NCBI GenBank assembly: GCA_038030265.1
Contig: CM075942.1
Coordinates: forward strand, 41,754,751 to 41,818,750
Source of the DNA: Corythucha ciliata
Lineage: Eukaryota; Arthropoda; Insecta; Hemiptera; Tingidae
Direction of reading: 5' to 3'
DNA length: 64,000 nt
The notes beneath the pieces were generated by a model. It ran no database searches and had not been told where the DNA came from. It saw nothing but the letters and a program-made list of their open reading frames with translations. Numbering within the stretch: the stretch's first letter is position 1; every line of letters begins with the position of its first letter. Shown here piece after piece: positions 11,025 to 21,628 of this stretch. The position numbers and the translations under genes are program-made.

Positions 11025-12435
11025 TCCTCTAGCTTGAGGGGGCCTAAGATGACGTTTCATAGGGGTCTCTCATACCGGCTGTACCCACAATGTATGTTCC
11101 TTTTAGGGTATGGCAGACCCTCTTTCACTTACTAGTAACACTGGCGACTTCTCTGGTCTGGTAACCATAAATCTACCAAATGGCTTATACGTCAAAATGT
11201 CTGCATCAAACGTTCCTTTTTCGAACGCATAAGTGGAAATTATTCGAAACAAAATTATACATGATATGTACGAAATGCCGATTCACCGAGTTTTTTTAAC
11301 CATCACTGTAAATAATCTGGTCATATAATACAGATTTGCGATGTCAATAGTGCGTCAACTATAACTTTTAAAACTCCCTTAAACGTTTTCTCTGATGGCA
11401 TGGTTACTATTAGCCCACCCTCGAAAATCTGCACCAAGGTGACTAAACTTTACTATAGGTGCCGCAGATTTCCCCCTGCCCATCGGATGGGAGGGGTGGA
11501 GACTGACGTCACCAGCAGTCCTTTGCTCCCGATTGCTTACGCCAGAGCAGCAGAGCAAGTTAATTAGTGCATTTCATTCTGAAAAATGCACTATTGGTCT
11601 CGTCGTGATGGTGGCAAACATGGGTCATGTCATGTTTTTTTCACGTTTCAGAACCTCTAGAACACGAATTCAGTGGTCTCCGGAATTCATATATATATAT
11701 ATTTATGGCCGTTTCCTTGTTAGCACGATAACTCTCGTAGAAATTAATTTAGCGGAACGCGCTTTGGCACAAAAATCAGTAGTCATAAGACACCGGTCGG
11801 TATTGCATTTGGGCCAAATCGGTCAAGGTGGAGGGGGGGAAAATCGGGCTTGAAGTCGTCAAAAAATCACTAAAAATCACCAGTTGATTCTAGAAGCATC
11901 ATATTTGGTACGTATACTCCATGTTAGACTAGCCTTTGATTCCCATTTTAATTTTTCGAAAAAGTCAAGGGGGAGGGGGTGGTGCCCCCGGGGTGGAAGT
12001 AAGTGTGTGGTCTTGTTAGCACGATAACTCTAGTAGAAATTAATTTAGCAGAGCGCGCTTTATCTAAAAAATCAGTAGTCATAAGATCCCGGTCGGTATT
12101 GCATTTGGGCCAAATCGGTCAAGGTGGAGGGGGGAAAATAGGGGTTGAAATGGTAAAAAAATCACTAAAAATCACCAGTTTATTCTAGAAGCATCATATT
12201 CGGTACGTATACTCCATGTTAGACTAGCCTTTGATTCCCATTTTAATTTTTTGAAAAAGTCAAGGGGGAGGGGGTGGTGCCCCCGTGGTGGAAGTAAGTG
12301 TGTGGTCTTGTTAGCACGATAACTCTCGTAGAAATTAATTTAGCGGAACGCGCTTTGGCAAAAAAATCAGTAGTCATAAGACCCCGGTCGGTATTGCATT
12401 TGGGCCAAATCGGTCAAGGTGGTGGGGGGGGGGGA
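11025..12435. repeat. Tandem duplication, unit 2 of 2 (1411 bp)
   Basis: Direct copy of 9614-11024. It carries a second copy of the split MITE's left piece (11435-11565) and three minisatellite units, so the duplication is younger than both the MITE and the minisatellite expansion. Confidence 0.9.
11435..11565 (+). mobile_element. MITE copy C, left piece duplicated
   Basis: Same sequence as 10024-10154, displaced by 1411 bp. It arose by segmental duplication rather than by transposition and has no partner right end of its own. Confidence 0.9.
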
Positions 12436-13525
12436 ATAGGGCTTGAAATGGTAAAAAAATCACTAAAAATCACCAGTTGATTCTAGAAGCATCAAGGGGG
12501 AGGGGGTGGTGCCCCGTGGTGGAAGTAAGTGTGTGGTCTTGTTAGCACGATAACTCTCGTAGAAATTAATTTAGCGGAACGCGCTTTGGCAAAAAATCAG
12601 TAGTCATAAGACCCCGGTCGGTATTGCATTTGGGCCAAATCGGTCAAGGTGGTGGGGGGGGGGGAATAGGGCTTGAAATGGTAAAAAAATCACTAAAAAT
12701 CACCAGTTGATTCTAGAAGCATCATATTCGGTACGTATACTCCATGTTAGACTAGCCTTTGATTCCCATTTTAATTTTTTGAAAAAGTCGAGGTGGAGGG
12801 GGTGGTGCTCCCGGGGTGGAAGTAAGTGTGTAGTCTTGTTAGCACGATAACTCTCGTAGAAATTAATTTAGCGGAACGCGCTTTATGTAAAAAATCAGTA
12901 GTCATAAGATCCCGGTCGGTATTGCATTTGGGCCAAATCGGTCAAGGTGGAGGGGGGGAAAATAGGGCTTGAAATGGTCAAAAAATCACTACAAATCACC
13001 AGTTTATTCTAGAAGCATCATATTCGGTACGTATACTCCATGTTAGACAAGCCTTTGATTCCCATTTTAGTTTTTTGAAAAAGTCAAGGGGGAGGGGGTG
13101 GTGCCCCGTGGTGGAAGTAAGTGTGTGGTCTTGTTAGCACGATAACTCTCGTAGAAATTAATTTAGCGGAACGCGCTTTGGCAAAAAATCAGTAGTCATA
13201 AGACCCCGGTCGGTATTGCATTTGGGCCAAATCGGTCAAGGTGGTGGGGGGGAAAATAGGGCTTGAAATGGTAAAAAAATCACTAAAAATCACCAGTTGA
13301 TTCTAGAAGCATCATATTCGGTATGATGATTCCATTTTGAAATAGCCTTTGATTCCCATTAAGTTCAGCTTAAACAAACCCGGCAGCAAACAGTACGAGG
13401 GAGGGTCAAACATAAACGAAACAAATCATGGTCTCAACATTACTACTTCTGGGACGGCTTTGGGTATCCGTATACAAAATGAAATGCACTCTTTCCGACC
13501 GCCAGCTGCCGGAGCGAAATTTATT

Positions 13526-13672
13526 TTGAAGTTGAAGTTTATGAATTCTCAAAAATCACAGCCCAATAACAATTAATAATGTACTGGGTCCAGCGCAATG
13601 GCGGTTGGGACTGCTCGTGACGTAGGTGAAGGACAGTGATCTGCGGCACCTATAGAAAATTTAGTCACCTTG
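13526..13672 (+). mobile_element. 278-bp MULE-type MITE, copy C, right piece
   Basis: It continues the MITE from the central GAAGTTTATGAATTCTC motif to the end TAGTCACCTTG, the inverted repeat of the left end at 10024. The outer flank ATCTGCAC matches the left flank at 10016-10023. Confidence 0.9.
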
Positions 13673-13735
13673 ATCTGCACCATTTGATTATGGTACTTGA
13701 CAATTCAAATCACCATTCAAATCAAACATCACCAG

Positions 13736-13989
13736 GGGGGTGATTCTGTAACTTGCAAAATTTACGTGTCGTAAAAAGGAAGAAGGGCGAGGGAAGGTAC
13801 CTCGTTGCCATGGTTTTTACGATACCTAGTGAATTAAACTGTGGAATTTTCACGCTAGAATGTGTGGTCTCGAAGAAAAAATAATAAATTCTTGACAAAT
13901 ACGTGGAAAAACCAAGGCAACGGGGTACATCCTCTCCCCCTCCTTCCCAATTACGACACGTAAATTTTGCGAGTTACAGAATCACCGCC
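13736..13989. mobile_element. ~254-bp hairpin MITE next to the LDLa gene
   Basis: Arms of about 75 bp pair: GTGATTCTGTAACTTGCAAA at the left and its reverse complement ending GCGAGTTACAGAATCACC at the right, continuing through TTTACGTGTCGTAA and CGTTGCC. The right end lies ~60 bp before the splice acceptor at 14050, so the intron or 5' flank of the LDLa gene took the insertion. The start codon at 13903 lies inside the MITE and is not thought to be real. Confidence 0.8.
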
Positions 13990-14051
13990 CAGAAGATTTT
14001 TTTACAATTTCAACAATTTGTTTGTTTGTTTTTGTTTTTTTTTCGCCTCAG

Positions 14052-14292
14052 CTTTGGATGTGATTCGGCATTCTTATCAGATCCTACAACTCTCTCGCCT
14101 ACGACACTTCCAGATTCTACGTTAGCCACAAAGATCGGGAATTTACTGGATTTTCTTGAGACAATGTTTAAAAACTTCTCTATTGAGGTACAGAGCCGAA
14201 TTGAAGCACAAGCTGGGTCGCATTCAACGATTTTCAGGGATCAAGCAATTACTGATGCCTTTCTCTCAATAATGAAGAAGTCTTATGCAGTG
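14052..14292 (+). CDS. Exon of a putative LDLa-domain secreted protein (N-terminal part)
   Basis: A strong pyrimidine tract ending TTTTTCGCCTCAG marks the acceptor at 14050-14051. The exon reads GCDSAFLSDPTTLSPTTLPD, a Ser/Thr/Pro-rich stretch, then a helical segment around LLDFLETMFKNFSIE. The likely donor is GTGGTAATT at 14290-14296 (exon end 14292, phase 0). No signal peptide is seen, so a 5' exon must lie upstream. The exit phase does not match the phase needed at the best acceptor of the next exon (14391). Either a boundary is wrong, a small indel has occurred, or the gene is decaying. Confidence 0.5.
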
Positions 14293-14390
14293 GTAATTTT
14301 ACAGATTAATAAATATTTGAACGATTAAAAATAATATTTATGAACGCTCATCATGATGCACCACGCACTTTCATTCTTGATGAATCTTAG

Positions 14391-14749
14391 AAAAATAATT
14401 GAGGCCATGGAATCGGAAAAGACTGTTTGGTTATTCGCTGATAATAACAGTCGAGGAAATAACGGATCAATGAATCTCACATTTTCTGATGTAGAGAATC
14501 TTTATAATACGATGCACAAAGAAATAGCTAACAGACAGTTACATCTCTCAAGTTTGAGAGATATCGAGGCTCTGAAAAGGCGGCTAGATCAACTGGAAAG
14601 TCACGTACACTCCGACAAAGACTTTGAAATAGGTCATATTTGCCGCAATGGCATTTTCAATTGCCGCAATGGAATTAAGAACATTCCATGCATGAAATAC
14701 TGCAATGGTTACAGTGAGTGTGGCGACGGTTCTGACGAATCTCAAGAAT
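14391..14749 (+). CDS. Exon with a coiled coil and the first LDL-receptor class A module
   Basis: The acceptor is probably the TCTTAG at 14385-14390; the frame is open from 14353. The product has a predicted coiled coil (LRDIEALKRRLDQLESHV), then an LDLa module with the ordered cysteines CRNGIFNC, IPCMKYCNGYSEC and GDGSDESQEC. The acidic GDGSDE Ca-binding signature is intact. The exon ends at GAAT before GTAAGT, a consensus donor, and splits the last Cys codon. LDLa modules bind ligands extracellularly in a Ca-dependent way. Fair confidence that this is real coding sequence. Confidence 0.7.
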
Positions 14750-14832
14750 GTAAGTTTTTATCATTTGTTGACAATCGTATATTATGTGGCTAGTCCTACT
14801 AATGCTGGACTTTTGTTTTGTAAACTTGACAG

Positions 14833-14972
14833 GCAAGAATGTTTTTGGCGACAGCTGCGACGCAGGTGAGTTTCGCTGTGACGATGGCCATCAGTGCATC
14901 GACCTGAACCAAAGATGCGGCCATAGTGTATGGGATTATTGCAAGGATCAAAGTCACATGCATTACTGTTAG
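14833..14972 (+). CDS. Last exon with a second, atypical LDLa module
   Basis: The acceptor is the TTGACAG that ends at 14832; the intron is 83 bp. T plus GC completes the Cys codon, so the frame continues exactly from 14749. The exon encodes SCDAGEFRCDDGHQCIDLNQ, then RCGHSVWDYCKDQSHMHYC and a TAG stop. The first four cysteines fit an LDLa module. The usual DGSDE acidic stretch is replaced by KDQSHMH, so Ca coordination is probably weakened, and the protein ends right at the last Cys. Confidence 0.7.
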
Positions 14973-15382
14973 CTAAAACAGTCATTTGAATATCCAGTTA
15001 TACGCATGGAATCTGATGATCGTCCGTCGTCCTTTATTCAGATTAATTTAATTGTTGCTTTTTCAAAATGCAGATAATATCCTTATTATCTGATTCTTCG
15101 GTTATTTGATTCTTCGATTAACAAATATTTATTTTTAAAAAAAAATTGTGGGCCCTTGCCCCGCAGAAAATGTCTGGCGATTCCAGACCATAAAAAACGT
15201 CAAGTAGTGAATATCCTGAACCTGCCACTCATAAATCGTAAAGAAATCCAAGACTCGTCGTTGTCGACCACAATTTTCCCAAGTTCCTTTGAGAAATAGA
15301 TAATTGCATAATCAGTCCTCGAATCTATCAACCAAGGGAAAAAAATTTTGGCAATCATTGGATTAGTTTTCTGCATTAAGCC
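14973..15382. other. 3' flank of the LDLa gene
   Basis: Probable 3' UTR and flank. A poly(A)-like run lies near 15140, but no canonical AATAAA is close to the stop. Nothing else is recognised. Confidence 0.4.
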
Positions 15383-15548
15383 GCGATTATACTGAACGCG
15401 CATTGTTCGTGAACAGGATTTGCAAACGTTTGTGAACTTGATGCGCGTGTAGAGGAAACGCACCCGCGCGGCGCGAATCGCTTGTAAATCTTGATTGAAC
15501 AATTATTGCCAACTCTGTTCGCGAACAATGCGCGTTCAGTGGACTCGC
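15383..15548. mobile_element. 166-bp hairpin MITE
   Basis: ACTGAACGCGCATTGTTCG in the left arm pairs with the right arm CGAACAATGCGCGTTCAGT, with GCGATTATA / GACTCGCGC outside. The loop contains further CGCG motifs. No target duplication is obvious. Confidence 0.75.
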
Positions 15549-15615
15549 GCCGGCTACAATTTTATTCAGTTAATAAAATAAATCAGTGCGGAATCAGACT
15601 GATGGTTCAGGCAAA

Positions 15616-15785
15616 AATTCACAAGGCCATTTCACTCACTCGGAAGAATACTGGTACAACTCAAAAAAGTTGTTCTGACCTAAACAGTTGGGATTAAATC
15701 TAAAATTAAATTAATCCTAACTGGAATTCAGAAAACTTTTTTGAGTTGTACCAGGTTTCTTCTGAGTGAGCTATTTGTGAAACTT
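15616..15785. mobile_element. 170-bp hairpin element
   Basis: GGTACAACTCAAAAAAGTT in the left arm pairs with AACTTTTTTGAGTTGTACC in the right arm. Outer CACTCACTCGGAAGAA pairs with TTCTTCTGAGTGAG. Arms total ~75 bp around a short AT-rich loop. Confidence 0.75.
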
Positions 15786-17330
15786 TTTTTGGGAGGTTAA
15801 AAGTGAAGTGATTTTGAAGAATAAGTCAGGTTACTATACAGGACACTACAGGAAACACTATACTGAGAATTAACGAAAGGATTGCAATTCCACTATGCCG
15901 AAACTCATAAATATTTACTCAACGCTCGTACAGTTTATTTCCATTTTATATCAAAATCATGTTCGTCGCCAGTACCCGTAGAAGTCACATTTTAAGGTCA
16001 ACCAGTCCAATTTGCTTTCTCTTATTGAATCCGCACGAGATTCGATCCGCTGTGATTATCATGGACCTCTGACCCCGCACTAATCATCCCCGCCGCTTAG
16101 TGACTTTCGACTTCACCAAAATGAAGAAACATGCATATACCTTCGAAGCATCGGAGGAAGCAAAATTAAAAATTGCTCAAAAAAATAAAAAATGTCTCCC
16201 ACAAAAATACCATTGAATCGAAACCCACTTGTTGATCTCGAAAAAGTTTTGTTCACGCCGTCCTATCAAGCTCCAAGATACGATGTCCTCCTCCCCCCTG
16301 CCTTCTCATTCAAGATTCGTTGAGTGATTCTAGAAGTCTCTTGAGTGTAGGGGAAGCTCTTAATTTATAGCGTTTTTCATTCAATGCAATACACTCGAGT
16401 GGTTTAAGGTTTTCCACCCGTCCTCCCTGAATTGAAACATAATTATTATGTTTATGGAGAGGACGCGGCACTGCACTTGTGTAATGTGTCGAATGGAAAT
16501 CGCTATTAATTATCTACCCCCCCTTGCATTACTAATCGTAGTTGAACATTACCTTCACGGTTCCTCTTATTTTCATCATTGGCGAAACGATAGTTTGCGC
16601 TGGCTGCGACAAGGCCACTTCATAACGTGCTTGATTTTTTTTAAGTAGCCTACAAACTCAACTTTATTTTTAATTGAATTGGTTGAAATGAAGTAGGAAA
16701 TGTCAGGGGAACGTGACGAATAAACTGGATAAGTTTGCGAAAGTTGTGAAGCGTGGAGACGTCGTTAATAATGTCGATTGAGTTTTCGAGTTGTCCCTCT
16801 AGGGACGAAAGGGAGGGAAAAGAGAAAAATGAAAGACCTTTGTGCACACACCTAGAAAATGAAGGAAAGAATATTCCGCCCACTAACATCCTTCGGTCAG
16901 CGATGGCATGACGGAAAGCGAAGGGAAAAGTAAAAGCTTTTCCTCGTGTGTGACAGATGCTGGCCTAAAGAGATAGCCTTGGCCAGGGGAAATATAAAAA
17001 TATAGAAAGGGTGATCTTTCCACCTCCTGCCCGTTACATAATAGGAGATGCAACGTGCCTGAGCATAAAAAGTTTGACTCCATCCATAATCTCATCCTTT
17101 TTCTTGACTTATAACTCCCTCCTCCTGGTGACATCAACAACCCTGATTTTTTATTAGCTTCTGTCTCGCTCTTAAATCTGTGATCAACCTTCTGGAATAG
17201 AACAAACTAAAGCAGCACAAACAAAAAAAGTAAACAAATACATTTGTTGGGGGGGGGGATTACCGTTGACCTCGGGCTCGTGTGTTCCAATTTATGCACC
17301 TACTTGAAATGAAACTATTTATAAATAAGT
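15786..17330. other. Intergenic sequence, nothing recognised
   Basis: ORFs of 66-85 codons on both strands lack motifs. A 9-bp G run lies near 17249. No repeat pair within the window was noticed here. Confidence 0.4.
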
Positions 17331-17333
17331 TGA

Positions 17334-17415
17334 CCCGCACCCGGCCGTGATCAGTCCGAGGCTGCCAAAGCCGTGATTGGCTCATACGCCAAGAGTGTTC
17401 GGATCGGACTCGGGA
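17334..17415. repeat. Dispersed repeat, copy 1
   Basis: This ~82-bp segment (core GGCTCATACGCCAAGAGTGT, ending GGACTCGGGAGAC) is the reverse complement of 38309-38425. The two copies are about 80% alike by eye and have no visible ends or coding content. Origin unknown. Confidence 0.6.
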
Positions 17416-18137
17416 GACTTAAAGCCCCGTCCACACATTCAAAATTTTCTTCAAACTTACTTGTGCAAACGGGTTTGCCTAAGGGTAATATAAAGATGAG
17501 TAGAGGCGATGTGTGATAAAGCTTTTCCCGGGCTCCACCATTTTTGTTCTGTTATCATATCGTACAACAGTTACCATAACAACAGTGACTTTTGAAATAC
17601 GTCACGCTAGAAAAAGCTAGTTTCTCATTAATTTCCGTCTAAAACTGTATTTTTATGTTGTGCGTTTATTTGTGAAAGAGGTTCGGGTTTACGAGGCACA
17701 AATGCTCTAATGGGGCGAATTCTAAGACAGTTCACTGACTATGAGGGGGGAAGAATAAAGTGGCAAGTGAAACGCTGACGAGGTACTAGTCCTATCCAAA
17801 AACAAAAAATCGTATTAATGTTGAGTAAGTATACGTAATTATCTTCAAGGGCCAGTCCCGGGATGATTGGGTTCAGACAACTAGCCGATTTCTAACTGGT
17901 GTGGTTCACATTTCTCTGTTTACAGGCATACGAATGCTCTGCCTCTTTTCATAGGAATGGACGGGGGCTCAAGAGGGTAAAAATTTAAAGCTATCAAGGC
18001 AGAAGAATAACAGACCGTACGTCTTTGAAGCGCACGAATCTTTGAAATTGAACGTGAAATATCCAGGCTCTTTAGTAGTTAAACTGCGTTGAATTGACAA
18101 CTTGACCATTTTTCAATTTTGAATTCAAAAAATAGTA
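17416..18137. other. Intergenic sequence, nothing recognised
   Basis: GCCCCGTCCACACATTC near 17424 resembles the end of the 2389-2840 element, but no partner end was found. No gene is recognised. Confidence 0.4.
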
Positions 18138-19195
18138 GGAAGGGTCCCTACCTTGGACACTTTTTTTTCAATCCACTGAAACCATGGCTTAGTGGCAAAT
18201 TTTTTTCATTTTGTTTATACATTCTGGTAGCCCCACTTGCCAACTACTTATTTCTGTGAATACAAGTTTTTTGGACGACCTACTCATGCGTGAAACATTT
18301 ATTAGTGAAAAGTGTCATTCTGTCCAAGGTTCGAACCCGGTCACTTACCTTGGACATGTAGGTCCCCAACGTTGGACACCTACTGTTCAAGGTTCGTCTT
18401 CCCTAGGATTAAAAGGAAAAGTTTTATTTCAAACTCTAACGAGTTTAATAGGACGTTATAAATATAATATTATTATATTTCAGGGAAAAATCACGAAGAC
18501 TATAGAAATAAAATCTCGAGAACAAAACTTGACTAAATTTTCACTGAAAATGAGTTGGTAACATGACTTGGTATCGAAAGCTTATAAGGTTGAAAGGCCA
18601 TGAACCAAGCTGTCTAGAACTCCTCCTCAGAAAAACATTTCTGGTTGAGGCACACGTTTCTTTTTGGTTGGCTGGCGTCTGGTGGTGAACGAGCTCTTTT
18701 CGTGGCATTCTTTGCTCTTCGGCATCCAAAATCAACCCAATCAAATACATCATGGGCCTTAAACATGCAAAAAGTACAAGCCTTACACTGTCCAAGGTAG
18801 GAACACTTCTGACTGTCCAAGGTTGGATACTCTCACTTTTGGGACAGAAAGTTGAAAGCTGGTCAATTACCTCCATCAATCAGTAAAACAATCAATGGAA
18901 TAAACGGCCAAGAGCCTCTTTTATCATTATCAATAAAATGAGATGGCCAAAAATTACTTACCCGTGCAGCAGGAGATATGAAAGTTAGGTGCTAAAATGT
19001 AGTTGGCACCACCAAATTTAAACGAACATTTTTATCTCTAGTAAGTCAACTACCATATTATTAATAACTAAATAAAACGTTCTGCCACATCACCTTGCAC
19101 TACTCAAATTTGTTTGGGCTCATTGAGCGTTTCCCAACCAGGGAAAACCATCAAGTGTCCAAGGTATGCCCCTGTCCAAGGTAGGGACCCTTCCC
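18138..19195. mobile_element. 1.06-kb TIR element with repeated TGTCCAAGGT motifs
   Basis: The left end GGAAGGGTCCCTACCTTGGA matches the right end read from the other strand (GGGAAGGGTCCCTACCTTGG). The motif TGTCCAAGGT, or its reverse complement, occurs about nine times (near 18150, 18330, 18349, 18370, 18387, 18790, 18815, 19155, 19172). Clustered subterminal motifs are typical transposase binding sites. A minus-strand ORF at 18614-18820 has Cys pairs (CSYLGQCKACTFC and NVCLNQKCF), loosely like the C-terminal zinc ribbon of piggyBac-type transposases. TTAA lies only at the right outside, so that assignment is weak. Confidence 0.65.
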
Positions 19196-20663
19196 TTAAA
19201 ATAATGTGAAAACCTGTTTTTGAATTTTTGAAATCCGTTCAGCCGTTGATTTTTAATATTTTTTCAAAATCTGATTCTTAAGAAAAACAGCAGTCTCTGC
19301 TGATAAGAAGCCGTGACGTAGAGTGTGCCGGAGGCTCGAGCCGATGGTCGGTTGGGGGTGTGGGCCTGTGTGCGTTTTATTTATCGTTGAGCGTTCTCTT
19401 CTCTTTTTTTACTTGCTCTACCTCTAAAACTGGGGTTTACCCAGGTAAAACCATAATAGTATTTCAATTTCAATTCATTTATTTATCTATAAAACGATTC
19501 TTGAACCAATCATTAAAGGCTCGTGTTCATACTACTACTACTAATGCTACTACTAAAGAGACGTCTATGAATTTCATAGTCGTCTCTTTCAAGCTGAGTA
19601 TTTGCTTAATTAAACAATAAAATCGGTTGGTCTAATTGGTTAATCATCTGTTTTTGATCTAATCGAAAAGCGAATTTTCAGGTCGAGTAACGACTATTAA
19701 TTCGGGCCAAAATCTTGACTGATAAGACATGGGCTCTCGTTCAGATAAAATGTTATACAAATTGTTTAGCTTACATAGGTACGTTTTACCAATCATTTTT
19801 ATCCTTGATAGATTTTTTATGTGAAAACTGGCCTTATGAATTCAATGATGTATTGATTTACTTAGTCGTTGACCAATTTCAGATCACGTCGCAGGCTCGA
19901 AGGTGCAAATACCGATTTGTCAGTGTTATTACCAAGCTTCCATCGACTGTCTGACAGTGATTCCATTCAGGATTATTCCCAATGGCATCAGCCAAGAACA
20001 ATCTCAGACTGAGACTGAGTCAAACAATGCTGGCAGAGCTGCCGCTTCCCGTACCCTTCCATTGTCATTAGAGAAAAGAATTACGTACGTAGTTCCTTCA
20101 TTGTCTACAATCGGTTTCGATGAAAGATCACGCAACTAAACTACTATAGAATAATAGTACTATAGAATAATGCAGAAATTCGATGAGAGACTAGTAAAGT
20201 TATAAATACGGAACGCGAACACAAGATTTCTGATAAAGAAAGACACTCGTGACATCACACTCCGATAACACTGATATCCAAACTGGCTTGTCAAAGTTCC
20301 CCCTACACACAACCGTTTTTATTAATTTCAGGAAAAGTAAAGCTTTTCTTATTTTGTGCAAGCACTTTTCACAATCCGGTATTCCATATCACTCAAAAAA
20401 TGGAAAAATCCATGCAGTTCTCGGATGATGCCAAGTTCTCAATTCCCTAAAATAAAGTGTTGTGCCTTTCAATAAACTTCCAGAAAGTTTTAGTAATTGA
20501 GTAGCAACATTCCGTAGCCAACAACCTTTGCCTTTGGGTTGTGGCACGTTGACCAGCGATTTGTCTTAGGATAATGGGACATTTTTTAGTTTAAAATAAT
20601 TTGAAGTTAGAGGTTGTCTGTGATCCAGAACAGAAATGGCGTCGTCAATTAACTATCTTATCA
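19196..20663. other. Intergenic sequence, nothing recognised
   Basis: ORFs of 78-86 codons have no motifs. A short direct repeat ACTATAGAATAAT occurs near 20142-20170. No gene is supported. Confidence 0.4.
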
Positions 20664-21628
20664 GACATTGCCTTTACCTGTATTTATAGTATCTCTAGTA
20701 TCTATAGTATAGTAGTCTCTATCCCAGCTAGAGAACCTACAGTTACACACAGATACTGACATTACCCGCCATATGCGGTCCTTTAGAGAGGGAAGGGCTT
20801 GTGATTCGCTGGTGAGCGTAACCTACATGACCGGAGAAGCGAATGAGAGATATCAAATCTATTTGATCCCTATGTGCAGGGGGGACCAAACATGGCGGAC
20901 TGTCAGTACTTGTAGGAACTTATAGAGCCTTACCCCAGCTAAGGAACCTTTTAAGACGAATAGACGCATACGGCGCCATGCTCGCTCTTATCAGTTTAAT
21001 CAGCTGAAAAAAAAAAATTAAAAGTTTTTCTGTTTATTCAAACGTTTCTTTAGCACAATCGTACATTTCTTTTCGTGAAATTTTACCATCGTTGATCGAC
21101 GAAGGTACAGCGTTTGGTTTCTGCTTCTTCCATCTGTCATGTCATTCTTCCTGTGTTGCTCAGAAGCGTACGTGCACCGTACAGCTTGAAAGAGAGAACA
21201 ACGATTTGTTCTGCATAAACAACCATCATCGAAGCTACCAACGTACAACTCATTCATTACCACAGGACGAACAAGGCAAGGTCAAAAAATACCATCTACG
21301 AGGTAAGGAGATGCATCCGCCAAACTGATTGTGAAACGGAACGGGCATGCAGCGGATATCTACCTCCGGCTTCCCTTGTTACAGCCTAAATACGAACGCA
21401 TGTGAAAGTCTTCAAGTGATGTCGTTGATATCCACTACGAGAATTGTTGGAAAATTGCATAATTTTGCTACGAGACACCGTTAAAAGGAATTTCAATGTA
21501 CGAAAAGACGAAGAAAGACTTGTGACAGCGGCTGGGGCAAGATGCTAGCACAAACAGCTAAGGTATTTAATAAATAAAAGTAAAACTAAAAAGAAACACA
21601 AATTAAACCAACCATGGACTCCACAACG
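20664..21628. repeat. Tandem duplication, unit 1 of 2 (965 bp)
   Basis: The block recurs at 21629-22591, with a few substitutions and small indels (for example ATGCAT versus ACGCAT near 21310/22275). Each unit has a MITE in its first third. Both units end with CCATGGACTCCACAACG. The overlapping 78-116 codon ORFs on both strands are shared by the units and have no domain I recognise. Confidence 0.9.
20735..20950. mobile_element. ~216-bp MITE with imperfect TIRs, copy 1
   Basis: The left arm (GAGAACCTACAGTTACACAC, then GATACTGACATTACCCGCCA) pairs imperfectly with the right arm, which reads from the other end as GTTCCTACAAGTACTGACAG then TCCGCCATGTTTGGTCC. Further copies are at 21700-21915 (by duplication) and 22675-22915 (diverged). 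Confidence 0.65.

Larger units (their letters stand above)
10293..13345. repeat. ~295-bp minisatellite, nine units
   Basis: Units start at about 10310, 10602, 10897, 11721, 12013, 12308, 12535, 12830 and 13124, each marked by CTTGTTAGCACGATAACTC. Spacing is 292-295 bp, except for one unit with a ~68-bp internal deletion (12308 to 12535). The array is broken at 11018-11720 because the 1411-bp duplication re-inserted upstream sequence. Each unit has G-rich and C-rich tracts, GGTGGAGGGGG and GGTGGTGCCCCC. The repeated 60-106 codon ORFs reflect the unit, not genes. Confidence 0.9.
10155..13519. mobile_element. Insertion that split MITE copy C and contains the minisatellite
   Basis: The inserted DNA is flanked by TTAATT (10149-10154) and TTTATT (13520-13525), a probable 6-bp target duplication with one change. 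Near the left end AGTGCATTTCATT is the reverse complement of AATGAAATGCACT near the right end, so the element has inverted ends. The right end extends ~27 bp farther to CCAGCTGCCGGAGCGA, the same end seen at 3156. Its bulk is the ~295-bp tandem repeat. No transposase is seen. Confidence 0.75.

Noticed and set aside
9533..11135. ORFs with poly-Gly stretches near 9600 and 11013
   Set aside because: The Gly runs translate the G homopolymers at duplication junctions.
10592..13345. Repeated ORFs beginning MCGLVSTITLVEINLAE as a protein family
   Set aside because: They are the translated 295-bp minisatellite. The frame passes through G runs of variable length and ends wherever the unit changes, and the coding strand has no constraint that I can see.
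13903..14051. Using the ATG at 13903 as the start of the LDLa gene
   Set aside because: It lies in the right arm of a MITE and the frame reads through a T-rich acceptor tract (FLFFFRL); splicing at 14050 is more likely.
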